A DNA stretch of 64,000 nt from Sesamum alatum (GCA_034509735.1 JACGWO010000001.1:32739966-32803965); one strand, 5' to 3'; positions 44,111 to 56,498 are shown, counted from the first letter of the stretch. Notes: a model not told the origin generated them from the sequence alone. Numbers and translations: made by a program.

Positions 44111-46908
44111 TTGCGCAAATATACAAAGCTAAGTCCATTAATCAAAACAGTGTTCTAGATTTAGTCCAAGTGCATATTTGTGTTTGGTATAGTGGAAGAG
44201 TAGCTTTAAAATTGATTATTAGAGTCGATACGAATACATTTATAGCAAAAAATGAGACATTTATCAGTTAATGATAAGGGGTAGAAACACAAGGTGTTTC
44301 CTACGATTGTGTGCAGTATTAGGTATGACGAAGATTCACCAAGCCCTCGATCAAGCTTAGGTAAAAGTGTATTAGTGTCTAAATTTATTTAAAGGAGTTT
44401 GACGTTGCGCAAATGTACAAAACTGAGTCCATGGCTCAAAGAGTATTGTAGTCCTAGTGCATATTTGTGTTGAATAAGATGGAGTCCTAGTCATATAATC
44501 GAAGGGTAGCTTTAATATTGATTATTAGAGTCGATATGAATACATTTATAGTATAAAATGATTCATGAATCAATCAATGATAAGGGCTGGAAACACAAAG
44601 TGTTTCCTACTATTGTGTTGAGTATTAGGCATGTATCCAGATGTAAGATTTATTATGAAGATTTACCGAGCCCTCGATCAGGCAAACAGAAAAATGTATT
44701 AGTGTCTAAGTTTGTTAAAGGAGTTTATCGTTGCACAAATGTACAAAGCTGAGTCCCCGGCTCAAAAGAATGTTCTAGATGGAGGCCTAGTGCATATTTG
44801 TGTTGAATAAGATGGAGTCCCAGTCGTATAATCGAAGAGTATCTTTAACAATTATTAATAGAGTCGATATAAATACATTTATAGCCAAAAATGAGTCATT
44901 TATCAGTCAATGATAAGGTATCCGGACGTATGATTGATTTCCAATGTTCACCAAGCCCTCGATCAGGCAATGATAAAAGTGCATTAGTGTCTAAATTTGT
45001 TTAAAGGAGTTTGTCGTTGCACAAATGTACAAAGCTGAGTATATGGCTATGAAGAGTGTTATAGATGTAATCCTAGTGCATATTTGTGTTGAATAAGATG
45101 GAGTTCTAGTCGTATAATTGAAGAGAAGCTTTAACACTGATTATTGGAGTCAATACGAATATATTTATACCCAAAAATGCGTCATGAATCAATCAATGAT
45201 AAGGTCTGGCAACACAAGGTGTTTTCTACTATTGTGTTGAGTATTAGGCATGTATCCGGAGGTACGATTGATTACGAAGATTCGCCAAGCCCTTGATCAG
45301 GCAAAGATAAAAGTGCATTAGTGTATGGATTTGTTTGAAGGAGTTTGTCGTTGCGCAAATGTACAAAACTGAGTCCATGGCTCAAAAGAGTGTTCTAGAT
45401 ATAGTCCTAGTGCATATTTGTGTTGAATAAGATTGAGTCCTAGTCGTATAATTGAAGAGTAGCTTTAACACTGATTATTGGAGTCAATACGAATAGATTT
45501 ATAGCAAAAATGAGTCATTTATCAGTGAATGATAAGGGCTGGAAACACAAGGTGTTTCCAACTATTGTGTGGAGTATTAGACATGTATCCAGACGTACGA
45601 TTGATTACGAAGATTCACCAAGCCCTCGATCAGGCAAAGATAAAAGTGCATTAGTGTTTAAATTTGTTTAAAGGAGTTTGTCGTTGCGTAAATGTACAAA
45701 GCTGAGTCCATCGCTCAAAAGAGTGTATAGATGTAGTCCTAGTACATATTTATGTTGAATAAGATGGAGCTTAGTCGTATAATCAAAGAGTAGCATCAAC
45801 ATTGATTAATAGAATCGATACGAATACATTTATAACAAAAAATGAGTCATTTATCAGTCAATGATAAGGGCTGGAAACACAAGGTGCTTCCTACGATTGT
45901 TTGGAGTATTAGACATATCTGGACGTATGATTGATTACGAAGATTCACCAAGCCTTCAATCAGGTAAAGATACAAGTGCATTAGTGTCTAGATTTGTTTA
46001 AAGGAGTTTTTCGTTGCGCAAATGTACAAAGCTGAGTCCATTGCTCAAAAGAGTGTTGTAGATGTAGTCCTAGTGCATATTTGTGTTGAATAAGATGGAG
46101 TCCTAGTCGTATAATCGAAGAGTAGCTTTAACATTGATTATTAGTGTCGATACGAATACATTTATAGCAAAAAAGGAGTTATGAATCAATCGATATAAGG
46201 GCTGGAAACACAAGGTATTTCCTACGATTGTGTGGAGTATTAGGCATGTATCCGGAGGTACGATTAATTACGAAGATTCGCCAAGCCCTCGATCAGGCAA
46301 AGATAAAAGTGCATTAGTGTCTAAATTTGTTTAAAGGAGTTTGTCGTTGCGCAAATAAGCTAAGCCCATGGCTCAAAAAAGTGTTGTAGATGTTGTCCTA
46401 GTACATATTTGTGTTGAATAAGATGGAGTCCTAGTGGTATAATCGAAGAGTAACTTTAACATTGATTAGTTGAGTCGATACGAATACATTTATCGTCAAA
46501 AATGAGTCATGAATCAATCAATGATAAGGGCTGGAAACATAAGGTGTTTCCTAATATTGTGTTGAGTATTACGCATGTATCCGGACGTACGATTGATTAC
46601 AAAGATTCACCAAGCCCTCGATCAGGCAAAGACAATTGTGCATTAGTGTCTAAATTTGGTTAAAGGAATTTGTCATTGCACAAATGTACAAAGCTAAGTC
46701 TATGGCTCGAAAGAGTGTTCTAGATGTAGTGCTAGTGCATATTTGTGTTGAATAAGATGGAGTCCTAGTCGTATAATCAAAGAGTAGCTTTAACACTGAT
46801 TATTGGAGTCGATACGAATACATTTACAACCAAAAATGAGTCATTTATCAGTGAATGATAAGGGCTGGAAACACAAGGTGTTTCCTACGATTGTGTGGAG
46901 TATTAGAA
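44107..46908. repeat. Satellite array block 3
   Basis: About 8.5 monomers of the 332-bp satellite. It resumes at TCGTTGCGCAAAT, only about 20 bp further in the monomer than where block 2 stopped. Monomer starts near 44243, 44560, 44892, 45178, 45510, 45845, 46176, 46505 and 46837; the one at 44892 is shortened. Ends at the LTR of L1 inside GTGTGGAGTATTAGAA. Confidence 0.95.
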
Positions 46909-49331
46909 TGTTAGAATAGGTGACCAAAAAACCAATTGGATTAGCGGTTTTGGGAACTATTCGTTAATCTTTATTAATACAATATTATCCTGAAGAATAG
47001 AGTATGTATTCATCACTGGCATTGTGTTTGTTGTGCTTACTACTAACGTTGACTGGCATTTCAACGTCACAACAAATGCCCACAGACCAATTGGATAACC
47101 CATGCAGTTGGGCTGCGCATTGGATGACGGTTATGAAACCAACTTTTGAGGGTTGGTCTGAAACGTTCCAAGTTGAGGACCTCGAGATAGGGCATCGAGT
47201 GTCCTATTGAGACTTGCACTATGTATTGCATTCCCTGGGTGAGTACCGAGTTTCATCGGCGACAAACGAAGGTCGTCTATGCAATTTTAGTGGGTTAGTT
47301 GACAAGGTGGTCAACTGACTGAACTGACTCGCGAGAATCGTCATATGGAAGCCTTGGAGGCTTGGTCGATATGACAGAAATTCCCGGTTCCGATAGTACG
47401 GGATTAGTCCTAGGACTTGAGGAATCATGGCAGTCACGTGCATACAAAGACTGTATCTTGGAGCTGGCGAGAGGTGATCATTCTGTAAGATCATCATTAC
47501 AAGCCTTATCCAGTGCAGTTGGAGTATAGAGCGAGGAAGGTGGATTCCAAGATAGGATCTGTCCCCTGTTAGTACATGACAGTGATGTCTCCAATGCACT
47601 GTAAGATGATTTAGACTCTGAAAGTCTATGGCCATAGCAATTGATTGAGTAGGAAAGGGTTTCCTATGTCGATTGATAGAGAAAACGCATCTCGGGTATG
47701 AAGCATAGTTGCCTAGTCAAGGATAGGAACAGACGCCCAATTTCATACCCTAGACTAAGGCCGGGAGACGATCGACATTAGGACTAATTGTTCACTGCCA
47801 ACATTCACCTAGTCTCTAGTGCCATGGACCGTTGCTAGACAACCACCCATGGTGACGGGGTTCTGTTGGACTGGAGTCCAAGTCTAGATGAGGGTGAACC
47901 TAAAGGGTCACACATAAATCACCAAGGAGGTGAAGGAATTGACTTGGAGTCAATTTCAGAGGATGATAAGTAATTGGATTACTTATGGGATTGTCCAAGC
48001 TGCATTATATACTCATCACCAATATATCGCAGCGATCGGTCCAGCACGGATTGAAATAGGAGCCGGTTCGACAGGAAGCTTTTGAAAACACAGTGCACGT
48101 AACTTAGTGCAACATTATATCAGATAAAATGACTGCATGCAAAAGAAAGAAATAAATATATATATATATAATATAAAAAAAAAATGGTTGCAGTCGATGC
48201 TATTTCTTTCAAAGATCCTATGCTTTTGGTGTCTATTTCCGCTACTGTCATGATTTAGATTCTAACCTCTTATCTAGCGGTCGGGCCCTCATTTTATCGG
48301 TAAATGGGATTTGTCGATTAAGTAGAGAATCGAAGCTTGGATCTTTTAATTGTATTAAAAGATCAATGGAAATTATTTAATTGGACTATGAATTAAATAG
48401 GATTTAATTCTTGGGATTATTGTAATTGGATTATAATAAAATTCGGTCCGTCAAATCTTGGCCCAAGAGAGGTGTTAATTCCAATTTTGGATTTAGAAGA
48501 AGTTGGACCTTTCTAAAAGGGGATGGCTGAAAATTACTTCTTTTGGAAGTACTAAAATTGGCCATGAAGACCTTTGATGACAAGTTGACTTGTATCTTTT
48601 GGAAAGAGTCAAATTAATTCCAATCAAGCCTTTTTTTCACTTGGTATGATTAAATCATACCTTATGAAATGGTAGGTTTGATTGATGATTAATGGGGATT
48701 GATTGGAATGTATCTAGACATCCTTGGATGAACCTAGACATATTCCAATAATCATATTAATAAAGTATATATATGTGTATATACTATCATCAAAGTAAAG
48801 AGTTTTATTATTTATCTTTTTCTAGGAAAAAGATGAACACACTCTACCCTCTCTCTCTACTCTCTAAATCCTCTTTGTTGCTTCATTGATCTAGGATCAA
48901 TTGAAGAAAAAAGTTAGATCAAGAAGGAACACTAATTTGATAGTGTTATCCCTTCTTCGATTTTATCCTCTAGATCCATTTTTCTCTAGCAAGAAAAACG
49001 AGATCTCTCCCGGTGTGGTGTGAACGACTTTAGAGGGTCTCTATGTTGAGACCTCGCGTGGATGAACGTCAGGAGGAATCAACGCGTGTAGCCGATCAAA
49101 ATACAAAATCGAGAAAGGTATTCCGATTTACATTTATGCTCTCGGTTTCTTCTTTATTCTATAGCCACGAATGCTTGTTTATTTTATATGTTTAATTATG
49201 CATTTATACACTGATAGTCCGGGGACGTTCAAGCGTACACCCCTTGAACACAATTTAAATTCTTTTTATTCCACACGTTTTAATCTCCATCGCGCTTCCG
49301 CCGCGTTCCCAGGCCGATCCGCTTTCCTTCA
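46909..49331 (+). repeat. L1 5' LTR
   Basis: 2423 bp, TGTTAGAATAGG...CTTTCCTTCA. Longer than the other LTRs because of an unexplained 285-bp segment at 47996-48280. U5 hairpin at 49227-49249 (GTTCAAGCG, TACAC, CCCTTGAAC; 8 of 9 pairs). Conserved U3 block around 47788-47861. Confidence 0.88.
47996..48280. other. Unidentified ~285-bp insertion/replacement in L1 LTR
   Basis: The L1 LTR matches the solo LTR up to ATTACTTATGGGATTGTCC and again from TCGGGCCCTCATTTTATCGG. What lies between has no counterpart in the other LTRs and replaces about 27 bp. It contains an AT run (about 48155-48172) and a run of 10 A. No clear terminal repeats, target duplication or ORF. I do not recognise it. Confidence 0.6.
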
Positions 49332-49333
49332 AG

Positions 49334-49345
49334 TGGTATCAGAGC
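49334..49345 (+). other. Primer binding site, L1
   Basis: TGGTATCAGAGC, two bases after the LTR. Confidence 0.9.
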
Positions 49346-50491
49346 TCGCATCGATGTATGTGGCTATAGATTATATATTTTACGTGTTCAAGCATGTTCA
49401 ACGTGTTTAAATCAGCTTTAAAAGCATGTGTTTCTTGCTTTTAATTTTCATAATTATTTGTTGAAATTTACATTTTTAATTATGTTGATTAATCATGGAT
49501 ATTTGGGTGATTCAAAAAAATTGGATTTTCTGAAATCTAGGTATTTATTTCAGTTTTTTATGTGCAGAACAAAAAAAAAAGAAGGTTTTACAGCAGCAGC
49601 AGCAACCGCTGCCGCACACAGGCAGGCCGCCCGCGCTGGGCGCACAGGGCGCGTTCGGCCATGCACTTTGAGAGTGCACGCACGCGCCCAGCGCAGGCAG
49701 TGACGCCTGCGCGCGCGCCCGGCTGCACGGCCGAACGGCTCGGCCGTTGTTTCACCATTTTTCCAAAAAATTTGATTTTCTGGCATTCTGCATATTTTTT
49801 CTGAAATATTTAGTTTATGGTTGATTTAATTTTAGTTGAGAATGATTTTTCCTAAAATTATATTGGCTAATATTATTTAGGAAATGATTTCCAAACAAAA
49901 ACAAAATATATATATATATACATGGGTTTTAGTTTATTTAAATGCTTTGTAATATTGGATATTTATACATGCAAAATATTAATGTGATGAGGTCTCAGTC
50001 AATAATTTCAAACTCTCACTTGGTTGGACCAAGTTGAAATATTAGGCCCATGATGGACTTGGATCAAAATGGTTTTGATCTGTCCAAACCTTCCATCCAT
50101 GGCAATGTTGTGAGGAAGCTACCGCTACCCAAATGTGGTCTCATGAGTCGTGGCACATTTGGAATAGAGGAAAGCTGCATCGTTCTTGTGAATAAAGAGT
50201 ACGCTCACTGTTTCCCTATCTCAGGAGTCGTGGGGGGCGACAGTTGAGGTATGATTTGGTTGATGGGTCGGGCCCAACATCGAGTAGCATGATTCGCTTG
50301 GAGTCCTCGGGATCATGTGAATAGGTGAGGCAGAATATCTTGGGAATCTCATCGTTGAGAATGGTATTAGATACCTCCCACGAGGCTTTTTTCATGTGAA
50401 TCATAAAAGCGGGCAATGAAGAATTGCGCTTGTGGATCCCAAGCCCACTAGAAAATGATTTTCCGAAACCCCATTTGAGAGTGATGGGCTT
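49346..50491 (+). other. L1 leader, internally deleted
   Basis: GC-rich block 49588-49745. About 0.6 kb of leader that holds the long-range stem and the GATCCACTG hairpin in other copies is missing around 49945-49970. The paired motif remains: TCTCATGAGTCGTGG at 50139-50153 and TCTCAGGAGTCGTGG at 50219-50233. No ORF of interest. Confidence 0.78.
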
Positions 50492-50722
50492 TTGTAGGTC
50501 TCGGTTTACGTTTTCGCCTGTTTTATTTTTCAACCCTATGGCCTCCATGATTATTGTATGTTGTTTATTCATGTGGTACACCGAACACCCGGGAAATTTC
50601 AAGGGCACACCCCTTGAAACGTGTTCTTTAATTTAAAAGCATGTTTTAAATTCCGCTATTTTATTTTATACCGCGCTTCCACATTCGCGCAATTTTCCCG
50701 GGACGATCCACGCATTCTTTCA
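50492..50722 (+). repeat. Copia-C 5' LTR remnant
   Basis: Matches 58245-58478. Contains the two-stem fold: outer CCCGGGAAA (50588-50596) with TTTCCCGGG (50694-50702); inner TTTCAAGGG (50597-50605), loop CACAC, CCCTTGAAA (50611-50619). Confidence 0.9.
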
Positions 50723-50723
50723 G

Positions 50724-50735
50724 TGGTATCAGAGC
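50724..50735 (+). other. Primer binding site, Copia-C
   Basis: TGGTATCAGAGC, one base after the LTR. Confidence 0.92.
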
Positions 50736-52631
50736 CCAGTTCGGTGTATAGGCCTAGGGTTTATGTGCGTTTTAAGCATGAAACGTGTTTTGGCATGTTT
50801 TAATTAAATCTTGATTTTCTTGATTATTAAAAGCATGTCGTTTTATTGCTTTCAATTCGTGTGAATCTCTGCAAATTGGTATTTTTTCTGTTTTTCTTGG
50901 GAAACGGGGTGGAGAATTGAACGGAAAATGAGAAACACCGCAACCGGCCAGTCGGGAGGGCTGGCCGCGCGTAGCCATGCGCTGCCGGCAGGGCAGACGC
51001 GCGCAGGCAAGGGAAGCCTGCGCGCGCCGCCCAGCCAATCGCGCAGGGGCAGCACGCAGCTAGGGTGGCGCCTCCAGGCGCGCGCGCACGCAGACGAGGG
51101 TGTCTGCGCGCGCGCACCAGGCGGGGCCGCCAGGCGCGCGCGCACGCAGACGGAGGTGTCTGCGCGCGCGCGCCCGGCAGGCGCGCCTAGTGCGTGTCTG
51201 CGCGCGCACTGCGCAGGCGTAGGAGCGCGGGTGACAACCAGTAGGCCAACCGGGGTTATTTTACTTAAAATAATGAGGAAAAGTTTTCCTAAAATGAGAA
51301 AATAGTGTTACCAATATTTGTGTTTTATTTTTCACACGTTACGCACATGTTCATTTATTTCTTATCTTGAATGATTATGATTGGAAATCATGAATTGCTG
51401 GTATATTGTAATTATGTGATTAGATCATGTGATTATGTGTGTTGGATGGAAACGGATGATCACGAGCCCTAGACCGAATGTATGGTTTAATTTTCTGTGG
51501 GGCCTGTGTGCCTCTTTTACTGCTTTCTCCTTCTCTCTTTCTAGTTGTCTTGGAATAATAAGGCATTCTACCTCCCTCCTTATGTACTCCCCCCGGGTTT
51601 TCGCTGGGGTTTCTATTTTTAATATGTAATTGGAGTAGATTAGGAGTGAGGTTTCTATTTTTTGTAATTGGTGGAGAAGAAGGAAGGACCACATGGAGAG
51701 CCCAGACGGGAGGTCCCTTGAAGTTTTCCATGAAGTGAAGAAAGAGAAAAGAGACCAAGGCCCATCAGCATGATGATTGGGTTACAATTAATGTAATAGT
51801 ATAGGACCAACCCTAGATTGACCATAGATCCACTGCGGGCTCAGTGGGTCGCATAGGATTCGGGCTCGTGATCATCCAACAGGGGAGTGCTAAGCTTTAA
51901 TTTTGCATGTGGTTATTATGATGGATGAATGGTTTTTTTTTTATTTATCATATAACTGCTATGGATGGTTTAATTTACGCATGATGGATGAATGTGTGAA
52001 TGTTTTTTTATTTATGAGATCTCGGTCATTTACTACTCTCACATTGGTTGGACCAATGTTGAAATATTAGACCCTAGACCAAATGGACATGAACTCTAGG
52101 AGTTTGTCCATGCCTTCCAATCCATGACATAGTGAGGAAGCTGTTTTAGGTCAATAGCGTGGTCTCACGAGTCGTGGCACGTTATTGTACTTAAAAGAAG
52201 CTGCACTATGTCATGAACGAAAAATGGGCTGCTGTTACCTGTCTCACGAGTCGTGGGGGTACCAGTGGGTCTGTGACTCGGTCAATTGGGTTGGGTCTAA
52301 CGTCCAATTAGCATGATTCGCTTGGAGTCCTCGGGATCATGTGAAAGGGTGAGGCAGCAATCTTGGGAATCTCGTGGAACGAGAATGGTATGGAATACCT
52401 CCCACAGGATCTTTTCCATGCGAATCGTAAAAATCGGGGTATGGAAAAAATCGCTGTGGATCCCAAGCCCACTAGGAAAGGATTTCCCGAAAATCACGTT
52501 TGAGAGTATCGTGTTTTCGTATAAATAGTGGGAGGATTAAATGACTAAAGACCAAGCATTTAATTATTTTTATCAAACCACCGTCTTTATTTTCTGCTGA
52601 TCGCGTACTGTTTTAAAATGTAGATTTTAAA
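50736..52631 (+). other. Copia-C leader (1.9 kb)
   Basis: GC-rich block 50938-51235, the largest here, with two tandem hairpin units (51075-51177). Long-range stem: GGATGATCACGAGCCC (51454-51469) exactly complementary to GGGCTCGTGATCATCC (51862-51877). Hairpin 51827-51850 with one wobble pair. Paired TCTCACGAGTCGTGG at 52163-52177 and 52242-52256. No credible ORF; the open frames over the GC block are low-complexity and exist on both strands. Confidence 0.8.
51075..51177 (+). repeat. Tandem GC-rich hairpin units in Copia-C leader
   Basis: A 56-bp unit present twice. Each unit has GCGCGCGCACGCAGAC followed by GTGTCTGCGCGCGC, a near-perfect inverted repeat with a short loop. Alternating CG/CA stretches also favour Z-DNA. 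A third, partial copy follows (to about 51220). Confidence 0.8.
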
Positions 52632-53505
52632 ATGTCTAAGAACCCACTTTCAACCATTCTTGAGACAAACAAATTCAATGGAACAAATTACAACAACTGG
52701 TTGCGAAATCTCAGGATAGTCCTAGATTACGAGAACCAAGGCTACGTCATGGACGAGCCTCTCCCTAGGACCTTGCCGGAAGGATCCACGCCAGAAGAAC
52801 GTGAGACGTTCGAGACTTGGCATAAGGATAACCGGAAGGTTCGTAGCATCATACTTGCTTCGATGACCAATGAGATTCAGAAGCAGTATGAAAGGCTAGA
52901 CGACGTCCCTTCCATAATGGCTCGCCTTAAGGATTGCTATGCAGTCCCGGATCGGCATGCTAGGTATGTCGCGACCAAGGCGTTCTTTGGAACTAAAATG
53001 ACAGAAGGATCCTCTGTACAAGAGCACGGGGTTAAAATGCTTACCCTGGTGGAAAAGCTCGAGGACCTAAAGGCAGGTCTCGATAATGAAACGTACATAG
53101 ATGTGATCCTTCAGTCACTCCCACCCTCCTTTGACCAATTTATCATCAACTACAACATGAACGCACTTGAGAAGGGCATTCATGAGTTGATCAATATGTT
53201 GGTGCAATACGAGGCAACGACTAAGAAGTCCACGCCTTCGGTATTGTTTGGAGGTGCTTCTACTTCCAATACGAAAGGCAAAGGAGCCGAACGTTGAAAA
53301 AAGAAGAAAGGGAAGGGAAAGGCCGTCAAAGCAGCTACGAACACTAAGAGTGTTCCCATTTCCAAAGAGGGGAAAGGCAAAGGAAAGGGAAAGATTGTCT
53401 CCAAGCAACAGTCGAAGGCATATGACATATGTATCAACTGCCGTGAGAAAGGGCATTGGAAGAGAGAGTGCCCCAAACTCTTCTCGAACCAAGGTATCTA
53501 TGTGA
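52632..53505 (+). pseudogene. gag: Copia-C gag (one internal stop)
   Basis: Gag capsid and nucleocapsid. ATG at 52632 encodes MSKNPLSTILETNKFNG; 221 codons are open to a TGA at 53295, where relatives have tryptophan in GRWKRKK. After the stop the same frame continues through the basic linker to a CCHC knuckle, CINC-X4-H-X4-C (about 53428-53470), and to YVIEVNM at the protease border. A single nonsense change is therefore the only lesion seen in gag. The capsid part shows NNWLRNLRIVLDYENQGY and PPSFDQFIINYNMN. Confidence 0.9.
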
Positions 53506-56482
53506 TTGAGGTTAATATGGTCACTAATTCTGCCTCTTGGGTATTAGATACCGGCTGTGGGAGCTCACATTTGCAATGACTTGCAGGTGTCGAAAAGAAG
53601 CAGAAAACTGGGTAGCGGGGACATGATCCTGAAGCTTGGGAATGGCAAGGCCATCTCGGCAGAAGCAGTAGGATCCGCTACTCTAGTGATTAGTGATAGT
53701 ATTAGCATAGATCTAGAGCAAGTTTATTTTGTACCTAGTATGATTAAAAACATCATTTCCATTCCATTGTTGGACAATAGTGGTTGTGAGTTTAGAATCA
53801 ATAAAAATTGCTTTTATTTGATGAGGTGTGGAATTGCTCATCTACTTGGTACATTGCATAACGGGCTCTATATCTTGCAACAAACGAACTTCGTTCTTAA
53901 CGCTCAACACAAACGTAAATTAGATAATAACTGGAACGCACGACTGTGGCACGCTAAGCTAGGTCACATATCCCAAGATAGGATGAAAAGGTTGGTAGAC
54001 TCAAAGAACCTAGAGGTTGGGCACTTGAGTGATCTACCAACTTGTGAATCCTGTCTAAGAGGGACAATGACCAAGAAGCCCTTTGTAAGACAAAGCAGGC
54101 TTGCCACAGGTCTGTTGGACTTTGTCCATACAGACGTATGTGGACCACTAAGGACGCAGGCCCGAGGTAGGTTCTCCTACTTCATAACCTTTACCGATGA
54201 TCACTCACGGTATGGTTATGTTTACCTAATGAGGTATAAGTCTGAAGCTCTTGAGAGGTTTAAAGAATTCAGACTTGAAGTGGAGAACCAGACCAACTGC
54301 AAAATTAAAGTCCTACGGTCAGACCGAGGCGGTGAATACCTTAGTACGGAGTTCCTAGATTATCTAAAAGAACATGGTATAATATCAAAATGGACACCTC
54401 TCGGAACACACCACAATTAAATGGTGTCTTTGAAAGGAGGAATCAAACCTTGTTGGACATGGTTCGGTCCATGATGAGTTTTACCAAATTGCCCTTATCC
54501 TTTTGGGGCTATGCATTAGAAACGGCGGCCAAGTTGTTAAATTTGGCACCAACCAGTGCATTGACCCAAACGCCATATGAGATATGGCACGGCAAGCCTG
54601 CGTCCTACAACTACTTGAAAGTGTGGGGTAGCCCCGCATACGTCAAGAGGTTAGTGGTAGATAAGCTAGAATCTAGGTCTAGCTTATGCAGGTTCGTTGG
54701 ATACCCTAAAGAAACTGCGGGTTATTACTTCTATGACCCTTTGGAACAAAAGGTATTTGTTTCAAGGAATGCAGTATTCTTGGAGCAAGGCTTCCCGGAG
54801 GATATCCAACCAGATGAGCTGACCCTTGAGGAATCAAGCGATGGAATCCAGCCATCAGAGGGAGCCGCGGAACCCTCACTTAGAGGATTCAGGATAGACA
54901 CCCGAAGGGCTGACCAACCTCGAGGAGTCCAACATGCTAGGCATGAAAGACAACCTCAGGAATGGCCAGCCCCGGTCCCTGAACCGCCGGCTTCGATACA
55001 GTCAGCGCCCACAATCACCACTAACGTTCCCATTCTCCGTAGGTCCACTAGAGAGTCCAGACCTCCAGTGAGATATGGCTTTCTAGGAGCGATCGATCTT
55101 TTGGATAACGATCCTAAGACATGTGGAGAAGTGATGTCTGACATCGACTCCGGGAAATGGCTTGAGGCCATGAAAGCCGAAATGGACTCCATGAGCGAGA
55201 ACCAAGTCTGGAGTCTTGTAGATCCACCGAAAGGTGTTAAGCCAGTGGGCTGTAAGTGGGTTTCACGGTCACTGGAGAAGAGATCTATATGGATCAGCCG
55301 GAGGGTTTCACGGTCACTGGAGAATAACAGAAAGTCTGTCGTCTCCAGAAGTCCATCTATGGCCTCAAACAAGCATCCCGAAGTTGGAACATTCGATTTG
55401 ATGAAGTAATACGGGGTTATGACTTCATCAAGAACGAATCCAATCCTTGTGTATACAAGAAGGTCAGTGGGAGCTCAATAGTGTTCCTAGTGCTTTATGT
55501 GGATGACATTCTACTCATTGGTTATGACGTTAGAATGTTAGGAAACACAAAAGCATGGTTGTCAATCCAGTTTTCCATGAAGGACTTGGGTGAAGCCTCC
55601 TACATCCTAGGCATCCAGATTGTCAGGGACAGACCTAAAAGGATGTTAGGACTCACCCGAAACTTGTACATGGAGAAAGTCCTAAAGAGATATCGAATGG
55701 ACAACTCCAAACGAGGATTCCTTCCCATGAGGCATGGGATCAAGTTGTCCAAGAAACAGTCCCCACAGACTGATGAGGAACTTGAAAGGATGAAAGTCAT
55801 CCCCTATGCTTCTATCGTAGGTAGCATCCAATATGCGGTCCACTGCACTAGGCCTGATATTGCGTACACTTTGAGCGTAACAAGCAGATATCAGTCCTGT
55901 GCAGGAGAGGCACATTGGAATGCTGTTAAGGGCATCCTTAAGTACCTAAGGAGGACTAAGGAAATGTTCTTAGTCTATGGCAATGGAGAGCTGATCCTGG
56001 AAGGCTTTAGCGACGCTAGCTTCCAGTCTGATGACGATGATGCCAAGTCTCAATCGGGTTACGTATTCAAGCTCAATGGAGGAGTAGTGGCTTGGAAAAG
56101 TTCCAAGCAAGCAACCACTGCTGACTCCACTACAGAGGCTGAATACATAGCAGTTTCAGAAGCTGCTAAGGAAGCGGTTTGGATGAGAAACTACATCCAA
56201 GAGTAGGGTGTGGTGCCTAGCATCGCCGAGCCTGTTGTCATCTTCTGTGATAACAACGGTGCAATAGCGCAAGCAAAGGAACCGAGATCTCATCACCGTT
56301 CCAAACACATTCTTAGACGCTACCATCTTCTTAGAGAAATGGTAGGAAGAGGTGACGTTCGGATGGACCGAGTCAACTCAGCAGACAACACAGCAGATCC
56401 GTTGACAAAGCCTATGTCGCAGAGCGCTCATACGCAACATCTTGAGAAGATGGGGATTAGACATATGGGCGATTGGCTTTAA
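53506..56482 (+). pseudogene. pol: Copia-C pol (protease, integrase, damaged RT, RNase H)
   Basis: Protease WVLDTGCG, then an extra G near 53568 shifts the frame. Integrase (frame 53557-54420): HAKLGHIS, CESC, HTDVCGPL, SDRGGEYL; a shift near 54400 precedes NGVFERRN, holding the Glu. The frame 54390-55409 continues to the start of RT (VKPVGCKWV), where about 220 bp carrying the first catalytic Asp region are lost and a 22-bp direct repeat (55258-55279 and 55303-55324) sits at the junction. The YVDDILLIG part is kept (55493-55520), followed by RNase H (GFSDASF, ATTADSTTEAEYIA), a TAG at 56204, then DNNGAIAQAKEPRSHHRSKHI to the terminal stop. RT cannot work. Confidence 0.92.
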
Positions 56483-56487
56483 AGGTC

Positions 56488-56497
56488 AAGTGGGAGA
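56488..56497 (+). other. Polypurine tract, Copia-C
   Basis: AAGTGGGAGA directly before the 3' LTR. Confidence 0.87.
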
Positions 56498-56498
56498 T

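Larger units (their letters stand above)
46909..50491 (+). mobile_element. L1: copia LTR plus leader, truncated before gag
   Basis: A full 5' LTR (46909-49331), primer site and part of the leader, then a direct switch at about 50492 into the LTR end of Copia-C. The gag start expected shortly after GGGCTTTCGTAG is missing. The left flank is satellite; no right end, so no target duplication can be tested. Confidence 0.87.

Noticed and set aside
48028..48075. tRNA-derived SINE with A and B boxes
   Set aside because: Only a weak B-box-like GGTTCGA and a poor A-box candidate; no target duplication or proper tail.
50928..51305. Open frames of 88-125 codons on both strands over the GC-rich leader block
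   Set aside because: Alanine/arginine/glycine-rich low-complexity translations caused by GCGCGC repeats; open in several frames at once, with no family motif.
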